Part shown: positions 1 to 5,387 of the stretch, piece after piece
Layout: the number at the start of each line of letters is the position of its first letter
How positions within the stretch are numbered: position 1 is the stretch's first letter
Assembly (NCBI GenBank): GCA_003484235.1
Contig: DNDP01000161.1
Coordinates: 1 to 5,387, forward strand
DNA from: Verrucomicrobiales bacterium
GTDB taxonomy: Bacteria > Verrucomicrobiota > Verrucomicrobiia > Limisphaerales > RI-55
Direction of reading: 5' to 3'
DNA length: 5,387 nt
Notes under the pieces: generated by a model
The model's input: the letters and a program-made list of their open reading frames with translations, nothing else
The model's database searches: none
Told to the model about the DNA's origin: nothing
Position numbers and translations under genes: made by a program

Positions 1-231
1 CCTCCGGCGCAGCACCCAGTGATGGCGTTCAAAGCGGAGCACCAGCGCCACGTGACCGCCGCCCTCCGCCACAAAGCACCAGGTACGGAACATGGCGCCG
101 CCAATCTTCCGCTCGTCCACCTTGCCCAGGCTGTGCGAAACGCGAAGGTGTGCACCTGACTCCAGCATGCCGGTCGGATCCATGACGTCGTCAGACGAAC
201 GCGAAGCCGGGGTGGAGGTGGATTGGGTCAT
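1..231 (-). CDS. N-terminal part of an unrecognised protein (runs off left edge)
   Basis: An open frame reads leftward from an ATG at 231-229 for 77 codons to the window edge without a stop, so only the N-terminus is present. An AAGGA Shine-Dalgarno-like sequence lies 6 bases before the ATG, the best ribosome binding site in the window, which supports this start. The first ~20 residues are polar and Ser/Thr/Asp-rich with no signal peptide, so the protein is probably cytoplasmic. The rest reads as a folded domain with segments such as LRVSHSLGKVDERK, GGAMFRTWCFVAEGGGH and VALVLRFERHHWVLRR. The alternation of hydrophobic and charged residues suggests beta strands. I do not recognise the family and assign no function. 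It follows the membrane protein gene on the same strand after 82 bases, so it could be the third gene of a sulfatase-led transcript or have its own promoter. Confidence 0.72.
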   Translation of the reverse strand, partial: MTQSTSTPASRSSDDVMDPTGMLESGAHLRVSHSLGKVDERKIGGAMFRTWCFVAEGGGHVALVLRFERHHWVLRRR

Positions 232-237
232 GAAGCG

Positions 238-242
238 TCCTT
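238..242 (-). promoter_or_regulatory. Shine-Dalgarno site of the left-edge gene
   Basis: On the minus strand AAGGA stands 6 bases before the ATG at 231-229. It fixes the start of the left-edge gene. It is notable because the other starts here have weak or no Shine-Dalgarno sequences. It also lies in a short GTCC/GGAC inverted repeat (about 238-252), which is too small to interpret. Confidence 0.55.
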
Positions 243-313
243 CGGATGGACGGAGTCTGCCACCGATTACCGTCGGGATGCAACCGGCGCGTCCGCAATT
301 GCACGGGCCGTCT

Positions 314-934
314 TCACCACGGCATCGCGGTGAGAAAGATCGCGTAGAATCCGAGCCAGAAGATCCCCAGGAATCTTGCCCTGCTGCGAATCAGCCGGCG
401 CGCCACAAGCAGTCGTAGAACGAAGTGCGCAACGAGGGTGACGAGCAGAAAGCGAACGAGCCGCGCCGGGATCGACCAGAGAAGGAACTCCGCGACGGGC
501 ACGCCGGCTCCGGGTGCCAGCGTTGCATAGAGTTTGTATGGTGTGCCGGTAAGCGGACCCGTCAGCATGGCGGGGGCACCATGTGACTCAAGTTGGATGC
601 TCACGTTCGTCATCTGCTCCGCGCTGACCGCGGGAACCGCCGCCACCAGGGCGGTGACGGGTTCAGGCCGGGCGGCGGCGAGCTGCATCATCAGGAGACC
701 GCCGACCATGGCTCCGCCCAGTGCGGCGAAAGCAGCCACCACTCCCGGCCGCAGACGGTCCCGGGCCAGGAAAGTGAGCCATACGTCGGGGACCACGAAG
801 AACAGCGTGGCTTCGGCGAACCCCCAGATGGCGCCCGTCAGGTTGGGTGGCAGGCGTTCAAGCAGGCGCCCGGCGGGACCGGAATCGATGGCAGATGCGG
901 ACATGCGGCGCGGTTCCGTTGGGCGCGGTGACAT
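314..934 (-). CDS. Small polytopic membrane protein, YqaA/VTT (DedA-like) type
   Basis: The 206-residue product has several hydrophobic segments, at about residues 33-57, 63-88, 139-179 and 187-205. What is seen resembles the VTT/DedA superfamily, especially the short YqaA-type proteins: a first helix with an acidic residue (GFAEATLFFVVPDVW), a glycine-rich second helix (GGAMVGGLLMM), then a P-Y-K...P-G-A-G loop leading into a helix with basic residues (FLLWSIPARLVRF). VTT proteins are inner-membrane proteins; some DedA members act in undecaprenyl-phosphate or lipid flipping, others are uncharacterised. The family call rests on pattern resemblance only, and no substrate can be assigned. The start is uncertain: the ATG at 934 has no Shine-Dalgarno sequence, while the in-frame ATG at 904 (196 residues) has GGAA 9 bases upstream. 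The gene begins 24 bases after the sulfatase stop, so co-transcription is likely. Confidence 0.82.
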   Translation of the reverse strand: MSPRPTEPRRMSASAIDSGPAGRLLERLPPNLTGAIWGFAEATLFFVVPDVWLTFLARDRLRPGVVAAFAALGGAMVGGLLMMQLAAARPEPVTALVAAVPAVSAEQMTNVSIQLESHGAPAMLTGPLTGTPYKLYATLAPGAGVPVAEFLLWSIPARLVRFLLVTLVAHFVLRLLVARRLIRSRARFLGIFWLGFYAIFLTAMPW

Positions 935-958
935 TCACGCGGGAGCCGTATGTCGCGG

Positions 959-2449
959 CTACTTCACCCATTCCGACAAGCGGACGGGCCTGCCCTCCCA
1001 GACGGCTTCCTTCGTTGCGGGATCGTAGGTGAGCACGCGGTGCGCGCTGCCGGGCGCGGGCGGACGGTCGACCTTGGGCAACCACTGCCGATGTTCGGCC
1101 ACGAGCGGCGCGTGGGTGGCGTCGTCGATCAGGTTGTGCCACTCCTGCGGGTCGTTGATCATGTCGTAGAACTCCTCCGAGCCGTCGGCGTAGCGGATGT
1201 AGCGGAACCGTTCGCTGCGAACCGCGTGATTGCCCTGGTTGTGGGAAGTGATGGCCGGCCACGACCGCGGTGCCTTCGAGTTCTTCAACTGCGGCACCAG
1301 GCTGTGTCCTTCAAGCCCCCCGACCGCGGGAAGCGAACAGAGCTCGTTCAGGGTCGGAAAGATGTCGAGCAGTTCGACCGGCTGCTTGCAGATCGTGGCG
1401 TCGTCGATGCCGGGTCCGGAGAAGATCAACGGCACCCGCGTCGAACGTTCCCAGAGCGTGTTCTTCCCGGTGATCTGTTTCTCGCCGAGGTGGTAGCCGT
1501 GGTCCGACCACAGCACGATGACGGTGTTGTCGCGGTAGCCATTGCGGTCGAGCGCCTCCACGATCCGTCCCACCTGGCTGTCCACGAAGCTGATGCTGGC
1601 GAGATAGGCATGCACCAGCGGTTTCCACTGGTTGTTCTCTTCGCACCAGCTGAGCCGTGGCTCGGGCAGGTCCCAGTGCAGGAACCAGGAGAACATCGGC
1701 GTGTCCGCGCGGTCGTCGCGCTGGATCAGCGGCAGTTCCAGGTGTTCGTCCGGATATATCTCGAACCACTTCCGCGTCGCGTAGCAGGGTACGTGCGGGA
1801 GGAAGAAGCCGGCTGACAGGAAGAAGGGCCCCTCCGGTTTGGCGTCGAGCTGCTCGACTGCCCACGAGGCCACCTGCCAATCGCCTTTCTCCTCGTCCTC
1901 GTGCGGGAAAGTGCCCCAATCCATGAGCGGGTTGTTCCCGCCCGGAGTCGGGCCGATGATCTTCTCCTCGGGCCGGGCGCCGACCGACGCGGCCGGACCG
2001 AGCACCTGGAATTCGGTGTCGTCCTTCCCGCGACCGTACCCTCCGTGAAAGATCTTGCCCGTGCTCAGCGTGCGGTAGCCATTGGCGGCCAGATGCTGCG
2101 GAATGGTCACCAGGTCCTTGAACTCCTCCAGATTGCGAAACCATGGCGACAATCCGTAGATGCCGGTCGAGGTCGGCCGCCGGCCGGTGAGCAGGCTGGT
2201 GCGGGAGGGATTGCAGAGCGGGGACTGGCAGTGCGCGTTCGAGAAGAGCGTGCCGCTCCGCGCAAGCCGGTCGATGTGCGGGGTCTCGACCTGCGGATGT
2301 CCGCCCAGGCAGCCCACCCAGTCGTTCAGGTCGTCGATGGCGATGAAGAGAATGTTCGGTTTGTCGGCGGCGGCCAGCGGGCCGGACAGCCAGCAGGCGG
2401 CAGTTGCGAGCAGCACCGGGCAGAAAAGGCGGAGGCAGGAGATCTTCAT
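959..2449 (-). CDS. Secreted formylglycine-dependent sulfatase, iduronate-2-sulfatase-like
   Basis: This 496-residue protein is a type I sulfatase that should hydrolyse sulfate esters, probably on a sulfated glycan, in the periplasm or outside the cell. Residues 1-28 form a signal peptide (K2, R7, a hydrophobic core, cleavage after A-A-A before DKPN). The catalytic signature C-N-P-S-R is at 79-83; Cys79 is the residue converted to formylglycine. Further expected active-site residues are D39-D40, K132 and H135 (TGKIFH), H219 (FLPHVP), D316-H317 (SDHG) and K329 (GKNTLW). The order and wording of these blocks, including IPQHLAANGY and ASISFVDSQVGR, resemble iduronate-2-sulfatase; the actual substrate is unknown. 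The C-terminal subdomain is present (EEFYDMINDPQEWHNL, about 424-440), so the gene looks intact. The frame extends to a TTG at 2500, but the ATG at 2449 directly precedes the signal peptide and is preferred. No formylglycine-generating enzyme gene is in the window. Confidence 0.95.
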   Translation of the reverse strand: MKISCLRLFCPVLLATAACWLSGPLAAADKPNILFIAIDDLNDWVGCLGGHPQVETPHIDRLARSGTLFSNAHCQSPLCNPSRTSLLTGRRPTSTGIYGLSPWFRNLEEFKDLVTIPQHLAANGYRTLSTGKIFHGGYGRGKDDTEFQVLGPAASVGARPEEKIIGPTPGGNNPLMDWGTFPHEDEEKGDWQVASWAVEQLDAKPEGPFFLSAGFFLPHVPCYATRKWFEIYPDEHLELPLIQRDDRADTPMFSWFLHWDLPEPRLSWCEENNQWKPLVHAYLASISFVDSQVGRIVEALDRNGYRDNTVIVLWSDHGYHLGEKQITGKNTLWERSTRVPLIFSGPGIDDATICKQPVELLDIFPTLNELCSLPAVGGLEGHSLVPQLKNSKAPRSWPAITSHNQGNHAVRSERFRYIRYADGSEEFYDMINDPQEWHNLIDDATHAPLVAEHRQWLPKVDRPPAPGSAHRVLTYDPATKEAVWEGRPVRLSEWVK

Positions 2450-2481
2450 GAGGCGATGGAGATTTGCCCGATCATTGCAAA

Positions 2482-2496
2482 CCCGGCATTGCCGGG
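2482..2496. repeat. 15-bp palindrome, 7-bp arms and 1-base centre
   Basis: CCCGGCA (2482-2488) and TGCCGGG (2490-2496) are perfect reverse complements around T2489. As DNA this is a compact operator-like palindrome. As RNA it could fold as a 6-bp GC stem with a 3-base loop. It lies 33 bases upstream of the sulfatase ATG and abuts the next inverted repeat. No T-run follows on either strand, so it is not a standard intrinsic terminator. Confidence 0.75.
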
Positions 2497-2523
2497 GCAA
2501 TCGCGAAGCCAGGCCGCGATTGC
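2497..2523. repeat. Perfect 9-bp inverted repeat with 9-base spacer
   Basis: GCAATCGCG (2497-2505) and CGCGATTGC (2515-2523) are perfect reverse complements separated by nine bases. Centre-to-centre arm spacing is 18 bases, nearly two helical turns, which suits a dimeric regulator. The transcript could equally form a stable 9-bp hairpin. It starts at the base after the 15-bp palindrome ends. Confidence 0.75.
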
Positions 2524-2525
2524 AG

Positions 2526-2553
2526 GGATCGGGTTGGAAGGAGAGGCCGATCC
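2526..2553. repeat. Perfect 7-bp inverted repeat with purine-rich 14-base loop
   Basis: GGATCGG (2526-2532) and CCGATCC (2547-2553) are perfect reverse complements. The 14-base loop holds a plus-strand AAGGAGAGG (2538-2546), a strong Shine-Dalgarno-like sequence, but no start codon follows at a usable distance. The repeat begins two bases after the previous one, completing a row of three. Confidence 0.7.
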
Positions 2554-2604
2554 GGCGGCAGTTTTGCGGGTGCTTTTCCGGGCGGGATGCCTAAGCTCTC
2601 CCGC

Positions 2605-5235
2605 ATGATCCACCATGCCACCGGAAGGCTCCTCCTGCTGGTTCTCATATGGACGGCGCAGGCAGCGTCTTCCAACGCACAGGTGGTGCCGGCCGGCGAC
2701 GCCCCACAGCCGCTTGCGCCGCACCAAAGCGAGCGGTCGTTCCGCGTCCCTCCGGCCTTCCGAATGGAACTCGTCGCCGCCGAGCCGCTGATCGCCGAAC
2801 CGTCGGGCGTCTGCTGGGACGAATACGGCCGGCTCTACGTGAGCGAGCTGCACGGCTACAACCTCGAGGGCCAGTACGACATCGACGAGCTGAACCGATC
2901 CGGCGAACTGGACCGGGTTGTCCGCCGCATCCAGGCCAATGACCGCGCCAAGGAAGCCGCCCTCGCCGGCACTTACGGAGTGGTGAAACGGTTGTTTGAT
3001 GACGACGGCGACGGCCGGATGGATCGCGCCACCGTGTTCGCCGACAATCTCCCTCCCTGTTACGGCCTCGTCGCCGCACGCGGCGGCATCATCGTGGCCT
3101 GCGCGCCGGACATCGTTTATCTGGCGGATCATGATGGCGATGGACGCGCCGAGATCCGCGAAGTGTTGTTCACTGGATTCAAAACCGGTGTGCTTGAGCG
3201 TGGTATCAATGCTCCCCAATGGGGCCCGGACAACTGGATCTACTTCGGCGGCGGCCACGGTGCCGATTCGGTCACGGGCCCGCGGCTGCCGGAGCCGGTC
3301 CGGCTGGGCAGCAGCGACTTTCGGATCCGGTCGGATGGCTCGGCGATCGAGCCCGTCGCAGGACGGACCCACACCTTCGGCCATGCCTTCACCCCGGAAG
3401 GCGATCGGGTCGTCATCTCCACCTCCACGCCGGGCATCCAGGTGATCCCGTTGCCCTGGCGTTATCTGGCGCGGAATGCCGACCTCGCCGTGCCGTCGCT
3501 GGAGCGCAACGCGGCCGGCTACAACCGCGTCTTCCCGGTGGCGCCGCCGCATCCCTGGCGCACCCGCCGCGCCGAGGACCCGGGCTTCTACAAATATTAT
3601 CGGGACCGCTATGGTGCCTCCGACTCCGAGGCGGGCGGTTACTTCACCTCCGCCTGCTCGCCGATCGTCTACCAGGACGTCGCTTTTCCGGAGGAATATC
3701 GCGGCGACCACTTCGTGTGCGAACCGGCGCAGAACCTCATCCATCGCGCGAAGATCCGGTGGGAGGGGCCCGAGCTGCGGTTGGAACGGGCCCCCGGCGA
3801 GGAGCGGTCCGAATTCCTCGCGTCCACCGATCAATGGTTTCATCCTATGAACCTCGCCCACGGACCGGACGGCGCGCTCTACATCACCGACTTCTACCGT
3901 GAGATCATCGAGGACTATTCCGCCATTCCGCGGTATCTCCAGCAGCTGTACGGCCTGACGAACGGCATGCACCACGGCCGCATCTGGCGTTTGACCCATA
4001 ACGATGCTCCCAGAACTCCCGCCGCGGAGATGGCCTCGCTGTCGGATCCTGAACTCGCCGTCCATGTGTCGAGTCCTCAACAATGGCGGCGTGAGACCGC
4101 CCGGCGCCTTCTCGTTGAGCGCAAGGCCGCAGGCGTCGCATCGCGGCTTTCGAGGATTCTGGCCGATCAAGCAAGCCCGTCCTTCGCGGCGATCAACGCG
4201 CTCCACACACTCGACGGACTCGGCGGGTTGTCCGCCGACGACGTGGAGAATGCGCTGCGCCACCGCTTGTGGGCCGTCCGCCGCCACGCTATGCAGGTGG
4301 GCGACCGCCACCTGTCCGGGAAGAATGGCGTTGGAGCTTTCGTCGAAGGGTGGCTGACCAATTCGGCGAACCTGCGCGGTGAGGCACGTTTTCTCCTCCA
4401 GTTCGCGCTGAGCCTCGGTGAAAGCCCGCACCCGCAGGCCATCGCCCAGCTTGCCAGGCTCGCCCGCGAGCATGGCGACATTCGCTGGATGGACATCGCA
4501 ATCGCCAGCTCGGTCGGGGGCAGGGAAACGCAGTTGCTGGAACGACTGCTGCCCGAGCCGGGCAACAGTGGCGGCCTGCCGGAGCTGCTGGTGGCCACGG
4601 TCGCCGCGCGAGCGGACCGGGTGGAAGTGCAATCATTGCTGGCGCTGGTGGAGCGCTCGTCCGCCGACCCTGCCCATCGACAGCTGTTCCGGCGCATCCT
4701 TTCCTCCGCGCAGACCGATGACGCCGCCGAGCGCATTCCGTTGGAGCCACCGCAGCCTCTGTCCGAATCGGAAGTGGAACAGCTCGAGGAACGGCTGCCG
4801 GAGTTCCTCGCCGCACTGAGCGGACCGGCGGATCGGTCACGCGGCCGTGAACTTTTCCGGGAGCATTGTTCCGCCTGCCACGTCGCGCGGGGGCTGGGCA
4901 CGCCGATGGGACCGCCGCTCGACGCCGAGCATCAACGTGCGCCGGAGACGATCGTGCGGGACATCCTCTTTCCCCACGAGGCGATCTCCGCCGGCCACGA
5001 AACGGTGCGGCTCGAGATGCGGCGCGGCGTGGACGCGGTCGGGGTGCTGGCCTCCGAGTCGCCCACGAGCGTCACGTTGCGCCTTCCTGGCGGCGCGGAA
5101 ATGACCTTTCTCCGGCGGCGCATCGCGCGCCTGCACACGCACAAGGTTTCCCTCATGCCGGCGCAGTTCGGTGAGTTGCTCAAGCCCGCTGACGTCCGGG
5201 ACATCATCGACTTTCTCCGCCAGACTGATCCATGA
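2605..5235 (+). CDS. PVC-type secreted dehydrogenase-like protein: beta-propeller, HEAT-like region, CxxCH cytochrome domain
   Basis: From the ATG at 2605 the product is 876 residues. Residues 1-26 are a signal peptide (hydrophobic LLLLVLIWTAQAA, cleavage near SSNAQ), so it is exported. About 46-465 is a beta-propeller of the putative membrane-bound dehydrogenase family: RVPPAFRMELVAAEP opening, WDEYGRLYVSEL, HGPDGALYITDFYRE and GRIWRL. Two EF-hand-like loops, DDDGDGRMD (132-140) and DHDGDGRAE (175-183), suggest calcium binding. About 475-700 is helical and HEAT-like. The C-terminal heme domain (about 741-872, Pirellula/Verrucomicrobium type) has C-S-A-C-H at 755-759 and a probable axial methionine, M851 in VSLMP. 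The likely role is periplasmic oxidation of an unknown substrate, or electron transfer through one c-type heme; enzymatic activity is inferred, not shown. An in-frame ATG at 2587 is an alternative start (six more residues); neither has a good Shine-Dalgarno sequence. The stop overlaps the next start as ATGA. Confidence 0.93.
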   Translation: MIHHATGRLLLLVLIWTAQAASSNAQVVPAGDAPQPLAPHQSERSFRVPPAFRMELVAAEPLIAEPSGVCWDEYGRLYVSELHGYNLEGQYDIDELNRSGELDRVVRRIQANDRAKEAALAGTYGVVKRLFDDDGDGRMDRATVFADNLPPCYGLVAARGGIIVACAPDIVYLADHDGDGRAEIREVLFTGFKTGVLERGINAPQWGPDNWIYFGGGHGADSVTGPRLPEPVRLGSSDFRIRSDGSAIEPVAGRTHTFGHAFTPEGDRVVISTSTPGIQVIPLPWRYLARNADLAVPSLERNAAGYNRVFPVAPPHPWRTRRAEDPGFYKYYRDRYGASDSEAGGYFTSACSPIVYQDVAFPEEYRGDHFVCEPAQNLIHRAKIRWEGPELRLERAPGEERSEFLASTDQWFHPMNLAHGPDGALYITDFYREIIEDYSAIPRYLQQLYGLTNGMHHGRIWRLTHNDAPRTPAAEMASLSDPELAVHVSSPQQWRRETARRLLVERKAAGVASRLSRILADQASPSFAAINALHTLDGLGGLSADDVENALRHRLWAVRRHAMQVGDRHLSGKNGVGAFVEGWLTNSANLRGEARFLLQFALSLGESPHPQAIAQLARLAREHGDIRWMDIAIASSVGGRETQLLERLLPEPGNSGGLPELLVATVAARADRVEVQSLLALVERSSADPAHRQLFRRILSSAQTDDAAERIPLEPPQPLSESEVEQLEERLPEFLAALSGPADRSRGRELFREHCSACHVARGLGTPMGPPLDAEHQRAPETIVRDILFPHEAISAGHETVRLEMRRGVDAVGVLASESPTSVTLRLPGGAEMTFLRRRIARLHTHKVSLMPAQFGELLKPADVRDIIDFLRQTDP

Positions 5236-5387
5236 AACACCCTGCCATCATCGCCGCCGCCCTGCTTAGCCTGCCGGCGACGTCCCTCCAATCCGCCGAT
5301 CAGCCGCAATGGGGCCACGCCTGGAGCCGCAACCAGGCGTCGGCCGAAACCGGCCTGCCCGCGATGTTATGCCGCTGTTGGGCCAGT
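5232..5387 (+). CDS. N-terminal part of a secreted PQQ-binding-like beta-propeller protein (runs off right edge)
   Basis: Fifty-two codons are visible from an ATG at 5232 whose first bases overlap the preceding stop (ATGA). There is no Shine-Dalgarno sequence, so translation probably depends on termination-reinitiation coupling. Residues 1-22 form a signal peptide (K2, hydrophobic AIIAAALLSLPATS, cleavage near QSA before DQ). The segment QWGHAWSRNQASAETGLP resembles the mature N-terminus of PQQ-binding-like propeller proteins common in Planctomycetes and Verrucomicrobia, typically W-G-x-x-x-x-R-N-x-x-S-x-E-T-G-L-P. PQQ binding itself cannot be judged, because no propeller repeat is in the window. 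After GLP the frame reads the odd AMLCRCWAS, while the frame starting at 5363 reads DVMPLLGQ, so a frameshift or sequencing error near 5361 is possible. The call rests on about 20 residues plus the operon position. Confidence 0.65.
   Translation, partial: MKHPAIIAAALLSLPATSLQSADQPQWGHAWSRNQASAETGLPAMLCRCWAS

Larger units (their letters stand above)
2450..2604. promoter_or_regulatory. Divergent intergenic region of the sulfatase and propeller/cytochrome genes
   Basis: This 155-base interval must hold the 5' signals for both divergent gene sets unless transcription starts inside a neighbouring gene. I see no convincing -35/-10 pair for a housekeeping sigma factor on either strand. It contains three tiled inverted repeats, listed separately. 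The pentamer ATTGC/GCAAT occurs four times within 50 bases (2474-2478, 2488-2492, 2497-2501, 2519-2523). Neither flanking start has a clear Shine-Dalgarno sequence. Confidence 0.6.

Noticed and set aside
295..302. GCAATTGC palindrome in the 82-base gap between the membrane protein and the left-edge gene.
   Set aside because: It is only 8 bases, isolated, with no promoter elements around it; too short to support a regulatory site.
950..1816. A 288-codon plus-strand open frame opposite the sulfatase, and a second one at 1901-2608.
   Set aside because: They lie antisense to a sulfatase with all expected catalytic residues; their translations are Val/Arg/Gly-rich shadows of that gene.
2380..2449. 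Lipoprotein signal on the sulfatase (Cys19 near the end of the hydrophobic core).
   Set aside because: The residues before Cys19 are A-T-A-A, lacking the usual Leu at -3, and a good signal peptidase I site (A-A-A before DKPN) follows.
2482..2496. Intrinsic terminator at the GC-rich palindrome.
   Set aside because: No T-run follows on either strand, and the site lies upstream of both divergent genes rather than after one.
2450..2500. Extension of the sulfatase to a TTG start at 2500, adding 17 residues.
   Set aside because: The added residues are polar and would bury the signal peptide that begins right at the ATG at 2449; the extension also runs through the 15-bp palindrome.
2570..2608. A 12-codon GTG-started leader ORF whose TGA overlaps the ATG at 2605 as ATGA.
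   Set aside because: No Shine-Dalgarno sequence stands at a usable distance, there is no regulatory codon run, and a chance stop overlap is easy in such a short frame.
2446..4632. A 728-codon open frame on the minus strand, antisense to the propeller/cytochrome gene.
   Set aside because: The plus-strand gene has clear domains, signal peptide and heme motif. The antisense product is low-complexity, Arg/Gly/Ala/Val-rich and matches no fold I recognise; long antisense frames are common in GC-rich genes.

Overview
The window is GC-rich bacterial DNA. Its gene content points to the PVC superphylum (Planctomycetes/Verrucomicrobia group). The strongest sign is a secreted protein that joins a membrane-bound-dehydrogenase-type beta-propeller, a HEAT-like helical region and a C-terminal CxxCH cytochrome domain, an architecture described mainly from Pirellula/Verrucomicrobium-type genomes. 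A secreted formylglycine-type sulfatase and the start of a secreted PQQ-type propeller fit the same group. Shine-Dalgarno signals are mostly weak or absent. Genus cannot be decided from this sequence.

Layout: two divergent gene sets leave a compact intergenic region at about 2450-2604. Leftward (minus strand) run the sulfatase (2449 to 959), a small polytopic membrane protein resembling the YqaA/VTT (DedA-like) group (934 to 314), and the first 77 codons of an unrecognised protein (231 to the window edge). Spacings are 24 and 82 bases, so these three may be one transcript. Rightward (plus strand) run the propeller/HEAT/cytochrome gene (2605 to 5235) and, through a 4-base ATGA overlap, the first 52 codons of a secreted PQQ-binding-like propeller protein that runs off the right edge.

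The sulfatase and both rightward products carry signal peptides, so this is mainly an envelope/periplasm locus. A plausible reading, which is inference, is desulfation of a sulfated glycan or other sulfate ester alongside periplasmic oxidation with electron transfer through a c-type heme. The membrane protein and the left-edge protein have no evident place in that scheme.

The most interesting non-coding signal is between the divergent genes: three perfect inverted repeats (arms 7, 9 and 7 bases) tiled nearly end to end across 2482-2553. They could be an operator cluster for both transcripts, or structured leader RNA. No tRNA, rRNA, CRISPR array, insertion sequence or phage gene was found. Apart from the intergenic gaps the whole window is coding, so no gene-free stretch exceeds 300 bases.
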